Source of the DNA: Thalassospira tepidiphila MCCC 1A03514
Lineage (GTDB): Bacteria > Pseudomonadota > Alphaproteobacteria > Rhodospirillales > Thalassospiraceae
Assembly: GCF_001662875.1 (NCBI RefSeq)
Contig: NZ_JPVZ01000002.1
Coordinates: 558,001 to 622,000 of the forward strand
Direction: 5' to 3'
Length of the DNA: 64,000 bases
Part shown: positions 11,527 through 18,421 of the stretch, piece by piece
How the letters are laid out: every line of letters starts with the position of its first letter
Position numbering within the stretch: position 1 is the first letter of the stretch
Position numbers and translations under genes: made by a program
The notes under the pieces: generated by a model
Seen by the model: the letters and a program-made list of their open reading frames with translations, nothing else
Databases searched by the model: none
Told to the model about the DNA's origin: nothing

Positions 11527-12510
11527 TTATTTGCCAACATCGCGGGCGGTTTTGCTGGTGTCGGTGGTGCCGTCACTGTTGCGGCGCACCGCACGGGCAT
11601 CACGGAAGCCAAGCTCCCACGGCGGAACCGGGGTGAATTTTTCGGCCAGGAAGTCAACAAAGGCACGCACCTTGGGCGACAGGTGGCGTTTATGCGGATA
11701 CACCGCCGAAATCCACGCCTGATCATGGACATATTCGGTTAGAACCGGGGTCAGGCGCCCGGTGCGGATATCTTCATGCACCAGATATTCGGCCAGGCGC
11801 GCCATACCCAGCCCGGCCAGAACCGCCTCGTGCAGCACGTCACCGTCATTGGCCGAGAACGAGCCCTGTGCGCGGAACGCCACGTGACCATCGGGCGTTT
11901 CAAAGTGCCAGTCGTTGAAGCTTTCGCGTGATGACAGATGCAGACAGTTATGGTTTTCAAGGTCTTGCGGCTTGCGCGGGATACCGTTCTTTTCAAGATA
12001 TTCCGGCGATGCGACGATCATGCGGCGGTTGACCGCATATTTACGCGCGATCAGCGACGAGTCTTCGAGTGCCGAGAGGCGAATGGCAAGGTCATAGCCA
12101 TCGTTGACCAGATCGGTGAATTTGTCATCAAGGGTCAGCTCAATCCGCACATCGGGATAGCGCGCAAGGAATTCCGGGATCAGCGGCACCACCTGCATCT
12201 TGGTGAAGGCGACCGATGCGTTGATGCGCAATGTCCCGCGGGGGGCGGCATAAAGCTGGGTAACGACTTCTTCGGCTTCCTCAATCTCGTTTAGGATCGT
12301 GCGGGCGCGCTCGTAAAAGGCGCGGCCTTCCTCGGTCAGGCTGAGCTGACGGGTGGTGCGCATCAAAAGACGGGCACCCAGACGATCTTCAAGGCGTGAG
12401 ATGTATTTCGAAACAGCTGACGGTGACAGACGCATTGTCCGGGCAGCGGCCGAGAAACTGCCTTCCTCGACTGCATGGACAAAGATTTCCATTTCCGCGG
12501 CGCGATCCAT
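11527..12510 (-). CDS. LysR-family transcriptional regulator
   Basis: A 327-residue LTTR. The winged helix-turn-helix is at residues about 5-65 (FVHAVEEGSFSAAARTMRLS, then AVSKYISRLEDRLGARLL), followed by an effector-binding domain (RGTLRINASVAFTKMQVVPL onward). It belongs to the AaeR/DsdC-like group by eye (TRQLSLTEEGRAFYERA). It converges on the acetyltransferase gene and diverges from a 60-residue ORF with a 138-base gap. LTTRs often control the divergent neighbour, so that ORF is the obvious candidate target, but no operator could be assigned with confidence. Confidence 0.93.
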   Translation of the reverse strand: MDRAAEMEIFVHAVEEGSFSAAARTMRLSPSAVSKYISRLEDRLGARLLMRTTRQLSLTEEGRAFYERARTILNEIEEAEEVVTQLYAAPRGTLRINASVAFTKMQVVPLIPEFLARYPDVRIELTLDDKFTDLVNDGYDLAIRLSALEDSSLIARKYAVNRRMIVASPEYLEKNGIPRKPQDLENHNCLHLSSRESFNDWHFETPDGHVAFRAQGSFSANDGDVLHEAVLAGLGMARLAEYLVHEDIRTGRLTPVLTEYVHDQAWISAVYPHKRHLSPKVRAFVDFLAEKFTPVPPWELGFRDARAVRRNSDGTTDTSKTARDVGK

Positions 12511-12648
12511 ATTCAGCTTTCCTATTTATGACGGACATTCACAAGTAATGTGCATATTGAGGTAATTCTCTTTCCCCGTAAAGGAAATTAGATTGAGTTC
12601 ATCGAGAGCGACACGGCGTCGCAACGAACGAAATTTTAGGAGGTCACC

Positions 12649-12831
12649 ATGGCCACTTACGAAGAAATCACCACCCGTTACATCTCCACCACCGAAATCG
12701 AGGCAGGTGTACGTAAAGGTCAGCAGCTTCGCGCTGAATTCGTAGGCTCCTTCTTCCGTAACCTGTTCAAAGGTTCCGAGAAATCAGCCGACGTAAACCA
12801 TCCGGCCGGCACCGTTGGCGGTGCTGCCTAA
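12649..12831 (+). CDS. Small 60-residue protein of unknown function, host ORF of an anti-SD hairpin transcript
   Basis: The ORF begins ATG at 12649 with a near-perfect ribosome-binding site (AGGAGGTCACC). The product has an N-terminal MATYEEITTRYISTTEIEAG, a basic amphipathic segment with VRKGQQLRAEFVGSFFRNLF, and a flexible tail ending GGAA. The A-x2-LRAE pattern resembles several short alphaproteobacterial proteins of unknown function; I cannot name a family. Its 3' untranslated region carries two hairpins with anti-Shine-Dalgarno loops and a strong terminator, so the mRNA may double as a regulatory RNA precursor. It is divergent from the LysR gene. Confidence 0.8.
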   Translation: MATYEEITTRYISTTEIEAGVRKGQQLRAEFVGSFFRNLFKGSEKSADVNHPAGTVGGAA

Positions 12832-12848
12832 CTGACGACCTAACTGCA

Positions 12849-12948
12849 TGCGGTCGAGCGCCGATTGATTTCCTCCCCAAGAGGTGCTCCCGCAGGCAAG
12901 GACTATGACGACGGTTTCTATCTAGCGTCTTCCTCCCTATTTGACGCT
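12849..12948 (+). ncRNA. Two anti-Shine-Dalgarno hairpins in the 3' UTR (CcsR/cuckoo-like RNA candidate)
   Basis: Hairpin 1 (12849-12894) pairs TGCGG with CCGCA and, after a 2-base bulge, GAGCGCC with GGTGCTC (one G-U). Its 20-base loop contains CCTCCCC at 12872-12878. Hairpin 2 (12924-12948) pairs AGCGTC with GACGCT around a 13-base loop containing CCTCCC at 12932-12937. Both loops are complementary to Shine-Dalgarno sequences, including the AGGAGGT of the upstream ORF. The order small ORF, two C-U-C-C loop hairpins, terminator matches the CcsR ('cuckoo') RNAs known downstream of small ORFs in Rhodobacter and other alphaproteobacteria. The pairing is seen in the sequence; the homology and function are inferred. 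Confidence 0.65.
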
Positions 12949-12960
12949 GTTTTCCCGACT

Positions 12961-12995
12961 GGCCCGGTCACTTTTGTGATCCGGGCCATTTTTTT
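12961..12995 (+). terminator. Strong Rho-independent terminator of the small ORF/hairpin transcript
   Basis: GGCCCGG-TCAC / GTGA-TCCGGGCC stem with a TTTT loop (12961-12987) followed by an A and seven Ts. On the opposite strand there is no T-run, so it serves the plus-strand transcript only. Confidence 0.92.
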
Positions 12996-12997
12996 GC

Positions 12998-14281
12998 CTA
13001 ATCGGCCTCTTTCGGGGCGATGTTGGGCGGCATGTAAAAGCCCGGCCGTTCCGAGAACCATGACCCCAGGCTGACGATGGCGGCGGCAATCAAGGTCACC
13101 ACCAGCATGGTGGCAATCGACATGTCGGCGGCAAACATCCAGCCATAAATCGCCGGGCCAATCGCCGATGCCAGCACCATGACCGCGGTCAGCGTACTGC
13201 GCACCGCGCCAATTTCATCAAGCGGCACCAGTTCCGGGATGATGGCGGTGCGCAGTGTCGTGGCAAAGCCCACCGTAATACCGACCAGCCCCATGTAAAT
13301 CAGGATCACCCACGGCGTGGTTGTGAGCGCCAGAATGGCAATGCCAACCATCATCGGGATCAGATGCCAGGGAAACAGGCGGCGGGCCGAATGTTTGTCA
13401 ATCAGCGGACCACTGCCAAAAGCGCCCAGCACCGATGTGATGGCAAACACCGTAAACCCGGCGGCAAACCAGCCAAGCTCGATCCCCTTGCTGTTGGAAA
13501 TTGCGCCCTGATGGAAAAAGAGCGCGGTCATGATCAAGGGGGGTGCGGCCAGCATCGGCATGCAGAACCAGACATAAAGCGATTTGAACAGGCGGGGGTG
13601 ATCACTTTGGCTGGTGTCGGTAGGGGACTCGGCCTGATCCGAACTGTTTGTTTCAGGTACAGTCGTCGACTCGGTTGCTTTTGCAGGCGCCTTGCGGAAT
13701 TTTGCGTCGCTTCGAATAAGCCAGATCGCAACCGGCAGCAGGACCAGCAAAATAAACACCGCCGACCCGGCATAGGTATATCGCCAGCCAAAGGCGGCAA
13801 TCAGGGCCAGCAAGGTGGCAGGCATGATCGCCTCTGCCAGGGGAAAGCCGAAACTGGCAATCGCCAGCGCCCGTCCGCGACTGCGCGAAAAATAGCGCGC
13901 GATGCCGGTCATGCTGACATGGCTCATCAATCCCTGACCAGCCAGACGCAGCACAAACAGGGCGGCAATCAGCATCCAGACATTGCCCGCGAGCGCAATC
14001 ATCACACAGCCAAGTGCAAGCAGCGCCATGGTGGCGAGGCTATAGGACAGGATATCGACCTTGTCGATCCAGCGGCCAACGACCGGCAGGCAGAGCGCGC
14101 TGGCAATGGTAATCCCGGCATAGATATTGGCAAATTCGGTTTCATTGAGTGCCAAACTTGCCGAGATGAAGGGCACAAACAATGCGACCAGAAACGTCTG
14201 CCCGAACGAGGAGCCAAAACTGTGCAACGCGCCAAAGGCAAGTTGGCGGGGCGCTTGGCGAAGCAAGATCAAAAACTGCAT
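12998..14281 (-). CDS. Major facilitator superfamily permease
   Basis: A 427-residue polytopic membrane protein with about 12 predicted helices in two halves, split by a hydrophilic loop rich in Ser, Thr and acidic residues (about residues 190-225). MFS hallmarks are GRWIDKVDILSYS after the second helix, RYFSRSRGRALAIASFGFPL in the first half and FGSGPLIDKHSARRLFPWHL in the second. It is monocistronic, with the TRAP operon terminator upstream and the small-ORF terminator abutting its stop codon. The substrate is unknown. Confidence 0.88.
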   Translation of the reverse strand: MQFLILLRQAPRQLAFGALHSFGSSFGQTFLVALFVPFISASLALNETEFANIYAGITIASALCLPVVGRWIDKVDILSYSLATMALLALGCVMIALAGNVWMLIAALFVLRLAGQGLMSHVSMTGIARYFSRSRGRALAIASFGFPLAEAIMPATLLALIAAFGWRYTYAGSAVFILLVLLPVAIWLIRSDAKFRKAPAKATESTTVPETNSSDQAESPTDTSQSDHPRLFKSLYVWFCMPMLAAPPLIMTALFFHQGAISNSKGIELGWFAAGFTVFAITSVLGAFGSGPLIDKHSARRLFPWHLIPMMVGIAILALTTTPWVILIYMGLVGITVGFATTLRTAIIPELVPLDEIGAVRSTLTAVMVLASAIGPAIYGWMFAADMSIATMLVVTLIAAAIVSLGSWFSERPGFYMPPNIAPKEAD

Positions 14282-14404
14282 GCGGATTCCGGCGAGGTGT
14301 GAGTGGGGCGCAAAATTAAATAGTATGAGGAATGTATCTGGCGTGTGAACACCTGTCTACCTGCCCGCATGGGTGGGATGGGATCAGGTCGCCCGGGGAT
14401 GCGG

Positions 14405-14442
14405 CAAAGAAAAAGCCCGCAAGCATTTCGCTTACGGGCTTT
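14405..14442 (-). terminator. Rho-independent terminator of the TAXI-TRAP operon
   Basis: Stem AAAGCCCGCAAGC/GCTTACGGGCTTT (14412-14442, one non-Watson-Crick pair) followed by TTTTTCTTTG on the minus strand, about 25 bases past the stop of the fused permease gene. Confidence 0.88.
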
Positions 14443-14466
14443 GACTTTCGTCGGGACGGAAATGGT

Positions 14467-16482
14467 TTAGCTTGCGGCGACCGCCGGTGTCGGGGTGTTC
14501 TTTTTGCCCTGCCACCAGTTGAAGGCCAGAACCGCAAGAAGGACGATCGTGCCAGCGATTTCGGCCCGGATGTCGGGATAGAACACGCCGATGGTTGCCG
14601 GAACGATGATGATGCGTGAAAGCACATCCATCGGGGCAAACAGATAGCCTTCAAGGGCGGCGGCAAAGGCTACCAGACACAGGATCGCGGTAAAGCCGGT
14701 CCAAAGGACGATCTGGATCGAACCGCCTTCGATGATTTCAGGGTTGAAGACCATGAAGGCCGGGATCAGATAGAGACCCTTGGCGAATTTCCACGCCTGA
14801 ATACTGGTTTCCATCGGACTGGCGTTGGCAATTGCGGCCCCCGCGAAGCCCGCCAGCGCAATCGGCGGCGTGACGTTACTGTCCTGCGAGTACCAGAACA
14901 CCACCAGATGCGCGATCAGAAGCGGAATGCCGAACTCGTTCGAAAGGGCCGGACCCACCAGCACGATCAGAACGATATAGGATGCCGTAACCGGCAGACC
15001 CATACCGAGGATCAGGCTTGCGATCAGCACAAGAACAAGCGCCAGAACGATATTGCCACCCGAAAACGCGATCATCATCGACGAGAATTTCAGGCCAAGA
15101 CCGGTCACGCCAACCACGCCGACAATGATACCGGCAACCGCACAGGCCATCGAGACGGCAACGGCGTTTTTGGCACCAAGTTCAAGGGCGGCAATGGTGA
15201 TCGCGATGCCCTTGCGAATGGCGGCGATCAGTTTTTCGTGGCTTGGTTTTTCACCCTGCTGCGGGGCGACAAAGAAGAACCACAGCGCATAACGCAAGGC
15301 GGCAACCGCCATCACCGACAGAATGGCCCAGAAGCCCACCCGCATCGGCGAGATGTTAAGGACCAACAGGTAAATCAGGATGCCCAGCGGCAGGATGAAC
15401 TGCCAGCCTTCCTTGAGAACTTCCTTCCAGTCCGGAAGTTCTTCGACCGGCATGCCGCGCATGCCCTGTTTCAGGGCAACGATATGCACGAACAGATAAA
15501 CCGTGCCGAGATACAGGATCGCCGGGAAGATCGAGACCAGAACGATGTCGAGATACGGCACCTGGGTATATTCGGAAATCAGGAACGCACCGGCCCCCAT
15601 CAGCGGCGGGGTGATCTGGCCGCCGGTGGATGCCGCGGCCTCAACACCACCCGCCTGTGCCGGGCGGTAGCCAAGCTTTTTCATCAGCGGAATGGTAAAG
15701 GCACCCGTGGTGACAACGTTGGCAATTGCCGACCCGCTGATCGATCCCATACCGGCCGATGCCAGAACGGCGGCCTTGGCCGGGCCACCCGGTTTTTTGC
15801 CGGTGGCGGCATAAGCCATATCGATAAAGAACTTGCCAGCACCCGTGACTTCAAGGAACGCCCCAAACAGAACGAACATGAAGATATAGGTCGCAGCAAC
15901 CCCCATCGGCAGGCCGTAAATGCCTTCCTGACCGAGGTAAAGTTGCCCGACAAGGCGATCAACGTCGTTGCCGCGATGGGCAAGAATGCCCGGAAGCCAT
16001 TCACCAACCCACGGCAGCGCACCGCGCGGACCCGACAGGGCGTAAATGATGGCAACAATGCCAATCACGGTCATGCCAAGGCCGACAGCACGGCGGCTGG
16101 CCTCCAGCACGGTGACGGTGGCAATCACGCCGATGATCAGGTCGGTTTCGCTCCAGAAACCGGCGCGGTTGATGATTTCATCAAGAAAGAACGTAAGATA
16201 GAAGCCCGTGGTAAAGGCACCGGCCAGAAAGGCCAGATCAATCACCCAGCCAAGGAAGCCGCGCTTTTTGTTGCTGCCGAAAATCGGGAACATCAAAAAG
16301 GCCAGGAACATCACGAACGCAAGGTGAATACTGCGTTGATAGAACAGGCCAAGCGGCTCGATCCCTGCGCCATACATCTGGAACAAAGAGAGTGCGACTG
16401 CGACGATCGAGATTGCCCACAGAACCAGTTTTGGCTGTGGCAATCTATCCGTCATGGATGGCAGCGTTGCCTGTTCGGACAT
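14467..16482 (-). CDS. TRAP transporter fused (4TM/12TM) permease of the TAXI type
   Basis: A 671-residue fusion of the small and large TRAP membrane subunits (DctQ-like then DctM-like), driven by an ion gradient. Signature segments are NVVTTGAFTIPLMKKLGYRP, AAASTGGQITPPLMGAGAFL, LILGMGLPVTASYIVLIVLV and DSNVTPPIALAGFAGAAIAN. It is the third gene of an operon with the TAXI binding protein and a DUF1850 lipoprotein, 5 bases downstream of the latter. Together they should form one importer; the substrate is not evident. Confidence 0.93.
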   Translation of the reverse strand: MSEQATLPSMTDRLPQPKLVLWAISIVAVALSLFQMYGAGIEPLGLFYQRSIHLAFVMFLAFLMFPIFGSNKKRGFLGWVIDLAFLAGAFTTGFYLTFFLDEIINRAGFWSETDLIIGVIATVTVLEASRRAVGLGMTVIGIVAIIYALSGPRGALPWVGEWLPGILAHRGNDVDRLVGQLYLGQEGIYGLPMGVAATYIFMFVLFGAFLEVTGAGKFFIDMAYAATGKKPGGPAKAAVLASAGMGSISGSAIANVVTTGAFTIPLMKKLGYRPAQAGGVEAAASTGGQITPPLMGAGAFLISEYTQVPYLDIVLVSIFPAILYLGTVYLFVHIVALKQGMRGMPVEELPDWKEVLKEGWQFILPLGILIYLLVLNISPMRVGFWAILSVMAVAALRYALWFFFVAPQQGEKPSHEKLIAAIRKGIAITIAALELGAKNAVAVSMACAVAGIIVGVVGVTGLGLKFSSMMIAFSGGNIVLALVLVLIASLILGMGLPVTASYIVLIVLVGPALSNEFGIPLLIAHLVVFWYSQDSNVTPPIALAGFAGAAIANASPMETSIQAWKFAKGLYLIPAFMVFNPEIIEGGSIQIVLWTGFTAILCLVAFAAALEGYLFAPMDVLSRIIIVPATIGVFYPDIRAEIAGTIVLLAVLAFNWWQGKKNTPTPAVAAS

Positions 16483-16487
16483 GAAAT

Positions 16488-16994
16488 TTATTCCCCGGTA
16501 TCAAGGCGGATGGTGACACGGGTGTGTTCAGCCATCTTTGAAAGGTTGATTTCGTCACGGTCGGTGACGATGCGGTGGTTCACCGCAAGTGAGCCGACGC
16601 GCAACACATAGGCATTGCCGCGTACAGGTTCGTCGATATCTTCGATCCAGTATCCGCCGCCTTCTGCGCTGGTCAGAATACCGCGACCGGGATAATGACC
16701 AAGTCCCGCCGCGAAGTCGGGCTGATAGGCGCGATGGAGAACCATCTTGCCAAGATCGTCTACATAACAGTCAATCACGCCATCACCGGTGACAGAATGG
16801 TTCCAATACAGGCACCAGCCGGTTTGACGCGGAATTTCGGTTCTGGCCAGAAGCGCCCCGTCCTCACCGATCACCTCAAGATGATCAATGACGGTGCCGG
16901 GCTTGACGTGATCCTGATAGGCCGGGCCAGCACATGCCGTGATCAGGAGAAGAAGGGCGGCCATTACTGGCCGCCCGAACTTTTTCAGAAGCAT
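16488..16994 (-). CDS. DUF1850 lipoprotein of a TAXI-TRAP operon
   Basis: A 168-residue exported protein. The N-terminus (MLLKKFGRPVMAALLLLITA, then CAG) is a lipoprotein signal peptide with the lipobox ITAC, so mature Cys20 or Cys21 is probably lipidated. The rest matches DUF1850 by eye: W-C-L-Y-W-N-H-S-V-T near the middle, HRAYQPDFAAGLGH and an NHRIV segment. DUF1850 proteins recur beside TAXI binding proteins and fused TRAP permeases, as here, but their role is unknown to me. Gaps are 1 base to the TAXI gene upstream and 5 to the permease gene downstream, so the three are one operon. Confidence 0.8.
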   Translation of the reverse strand: MLLKKFGRPVMAALLLLITACAGPAYQDHVKPGTVIDHLEVIGEDGALLARTEIPRQTGWCLYWNHSVTGDGVIDCYVDDLGKMVLHRAYQPDFAAGLGHYPGRGILTSAEGGGYWIEDIDEPVRGNAYVLRVGSLAVNHRIVTDRDEINLSKMAEHTRVTIRLDTGE

Positions 16995-16995
16995 C

Positions 16996-17961
16996 TTACT
17001 TGATCAGCTTCGGCGGAATCGGCATGCCGGTTTCTTCGTAGTAACGAAGGGCGCCCGGATGCATCGGGATCGGGGTCGAGTTCAGAGCGAAATCAACCGT
17101 GGTGTCGTTTGCTGCCGGGTGGATGGCGATCAGTTCATCGACCTTTTCAAACAGGGTCTTGGTGATCTGATAAGCCAGTTCCTCGTCCATTTCTTCGTTC
17201 ACGAACAGAACGTTCGGGGTCGAAATGGTGTTAACCGGTGCAGTTACGCCTTCGTAAACGCCTTTACGCAGGGCGTACGGTGCGAAGGTCGGTTCTGCAT
17301 CGAGGGCCGCCAGGATTTCATCGTCGGTCAGCGCGATCAGTTTGATTTCACGCGTGGTCGCGAGGTTCAGGATCGAGCTGGTGGGCGGACCAACGCTCCA
17401 GAAACCGGCATCGATGTCACCATCACGAAGGGCATCTGCGGTTTCGTTGAAGTTCAGGCGCTGTTCTTCGATGTCATCATAGGTGATGCCGTTAGCAGCA
17501 AGCAGGGTCTGTGCCGAAACTTCGGTACCCGAACCCGGTGCGCCAACAGAAACGCGCTTGCCTTTAAGGTCGGCAAGGCCGTTGATGCCGCTGTCGGCCA
17601 TGGTGACGAGCTGAACAGCGTTCGGATAGATCGACGCCAGAGCGCGAACGTTATCAAGGGTACGGCCTTCGAATTTACCGGTGCCGGTGTAACCGGCATA
17701 AACGGTATCAGCCAGACCGATTGCGATGTCACTGTCGCCACGGGCAATCAGGCCCATGTTTTCAACAGATGCGCCGGTGACTTCGGCAACGGCACTGGTG
17801 CCGTCGATGTATTTGGTGATCAGTTCCGCAAGGCCACCGCCATACGGATAATAGGTGCCACCGGTACCACCGGTTGCGATTGACAGTTGCTGTGCCGACG
17901 CGGGTGCGACGGTCAGCATCATGGCTGCGGCTGCTGCTGTGAGCAGGGTACGGAGCTTCAT
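16996..17961 (-). CDS. TAXI-family TRAP substrate-binding protein
   Basis: A 321-residue periplasmic binding protein with a clear signal peptide (MKLRTLLTAAAAAMMLTVAP, cleavage after ASA at about 23). Mature features typical of the TAXI group are IATGGTGGTYYPYGGGLAEL at its start, then GDSDIAIGLADTVY, LKGKRVSVGAPGSGTE and DAGFWSVGPPTSSI. It is first in the operon, preceded by GGGAGG, a 280-base leader and a sigma-54 promoter. The ligand cannot be read from the sequence. Adjacent DctB/DctD-type regulators make an organic acid plausible (inference). Confidence 0.95.
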   Translation of the reverse strand: MKLRTLLTAAAAAMMLTVAPASAQQLSIATGGTGGTYYPYGGGLAELITKYIDGTSAVAEVTGASVENMGLIARGDSDIAIGLADTVYAGYTGTGKFEGRTLDNVRALASIYPNAVQLVTMADSGINGLADLKGKRVSVGAPGSGTEVSAQTLLAANGITYDDIEEQRLNFNETADALRDGDIDAGFWSVGPPTSSILNLATTREIKLIALTDDEILAALDAEPTFAPYALRKGVYEGVTAPVNTISTPNVLFVNEEMDEELAYQITKTLFEKVDELIAIHPAANDTTVDFALNSTPIPMHPGALRYYEETGMPIPPKLIK

Positions 17962-18254
17962 GATAGTCCTCCCTAGGGTTAAACACTTAAGCGACGAATA
18001 GATCCAAGAGATCGTAAAACAATATGGGTCTTCACGTTCGTTGGCGGCCAGTAAACCGGGCCTGTTGTTTTTGGGTTTTCGAAGATGCCGGATGTTGATC
18101 GCAACATGTTTGGCCGATCAAGCCAGACGGGCACCCTTCAAAGACCATTTCCAAGAGATGATTTTAAGTCAGCCGTTTGAACCGTCCGAACCGGACCGGC
18201 TGTCAGATTTCCTCCCTCGGATTTTTGTCAGTTTATCATTTTGGTGTTTTAAAC
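17962..18254 (-). other. Long structured 5' leader of the TAXI-TRAP operon
   Basis: About 280 bases lie between the predicted sigma-54 start site (near 18244) and the TAXI start codon. On the minus strand, CAGCCG (18202-18197) pairs with CGGCTG (18175-18170), enclosing a GTCCG-GTT-CGGAC hairpin (18184-18196), which would form a compact stem. A purine-rich AGGGAGG (near 18210-18216) precedes it but has no convincing start codon after it. I see no ORF with a ribosome-binding site here and recognise no known riboswitch. Confidence 0.45.
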
Positions 18255-18270
18255 TGCAATGAGTATGCCA
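18255..18270 (-). promoter_or_regulatory. Sigma-54 (RpoN) -24/-12 promoter of the TAXI-TRAP operon
   Basis: The minus strand reads TGGCATACTCATTGCA, matching the consensus TGGCAC-G-N4-TTGCW at all invariant positions (GG at -24, GC at -12, correct 10-base spacing). It lies between an NtrC-family activator gene and the TAXI gene and is oriented toward the latter. Confidence 0.85.
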
Positions 18271-18329
18271 AACAGGAAATAAAATTAACAATTACAAATC
18301 AATGACTTAGATTGCTTCAATTTGTCAAT

Positions 18330-18347
18330 TCGGCATAATCTTGCCGA
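18330..18347. promoter_or_regulatory. Proximal activator-binding inverted repeat (enhancer) of the TAXI promoter
   Basis: Perfect inverted repeat TCGGCA-TAATCT-TGCCGA, about 60 bases upstream of the -24 element. It is a candidate binding site for the DctD-type activator encoded next door. Confidence 0.65.
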
Positions 18348-18361
18348 TTTACCAAAATGGA

Positions 18362-18379
18362 TCGGCGGATTCTTGCCGA
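18362..18379. promoter_or_regulatory. Distal activator-binding inverted repeat (enhancer) of the TAXI promoter
   Basis: TCGGCG-GATTCT-TGCCGA repeats the proximal site with one arm mismatch and the same 6-base spacer. The two sites are exactly 32 bases apart, three helical turns, so they lie on the same face of the DNA, as expected for paired NtrC-family dimers. Confidence 0.65.
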
Positions 18380-18421
18380 TTTATTGCGCGTGCGAACAAA
18401 ATATCGCAATGCAACAATACC

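Noticed and set aside
14908..16611. 567-codon open frame on the plus strand opposite the fused TRAP permease
   Set aside because: Extremely hydrophilic (Gln, Arg, Asp, Asn, His) translation, the mirror image of a membrane-protein gene; no start signal.
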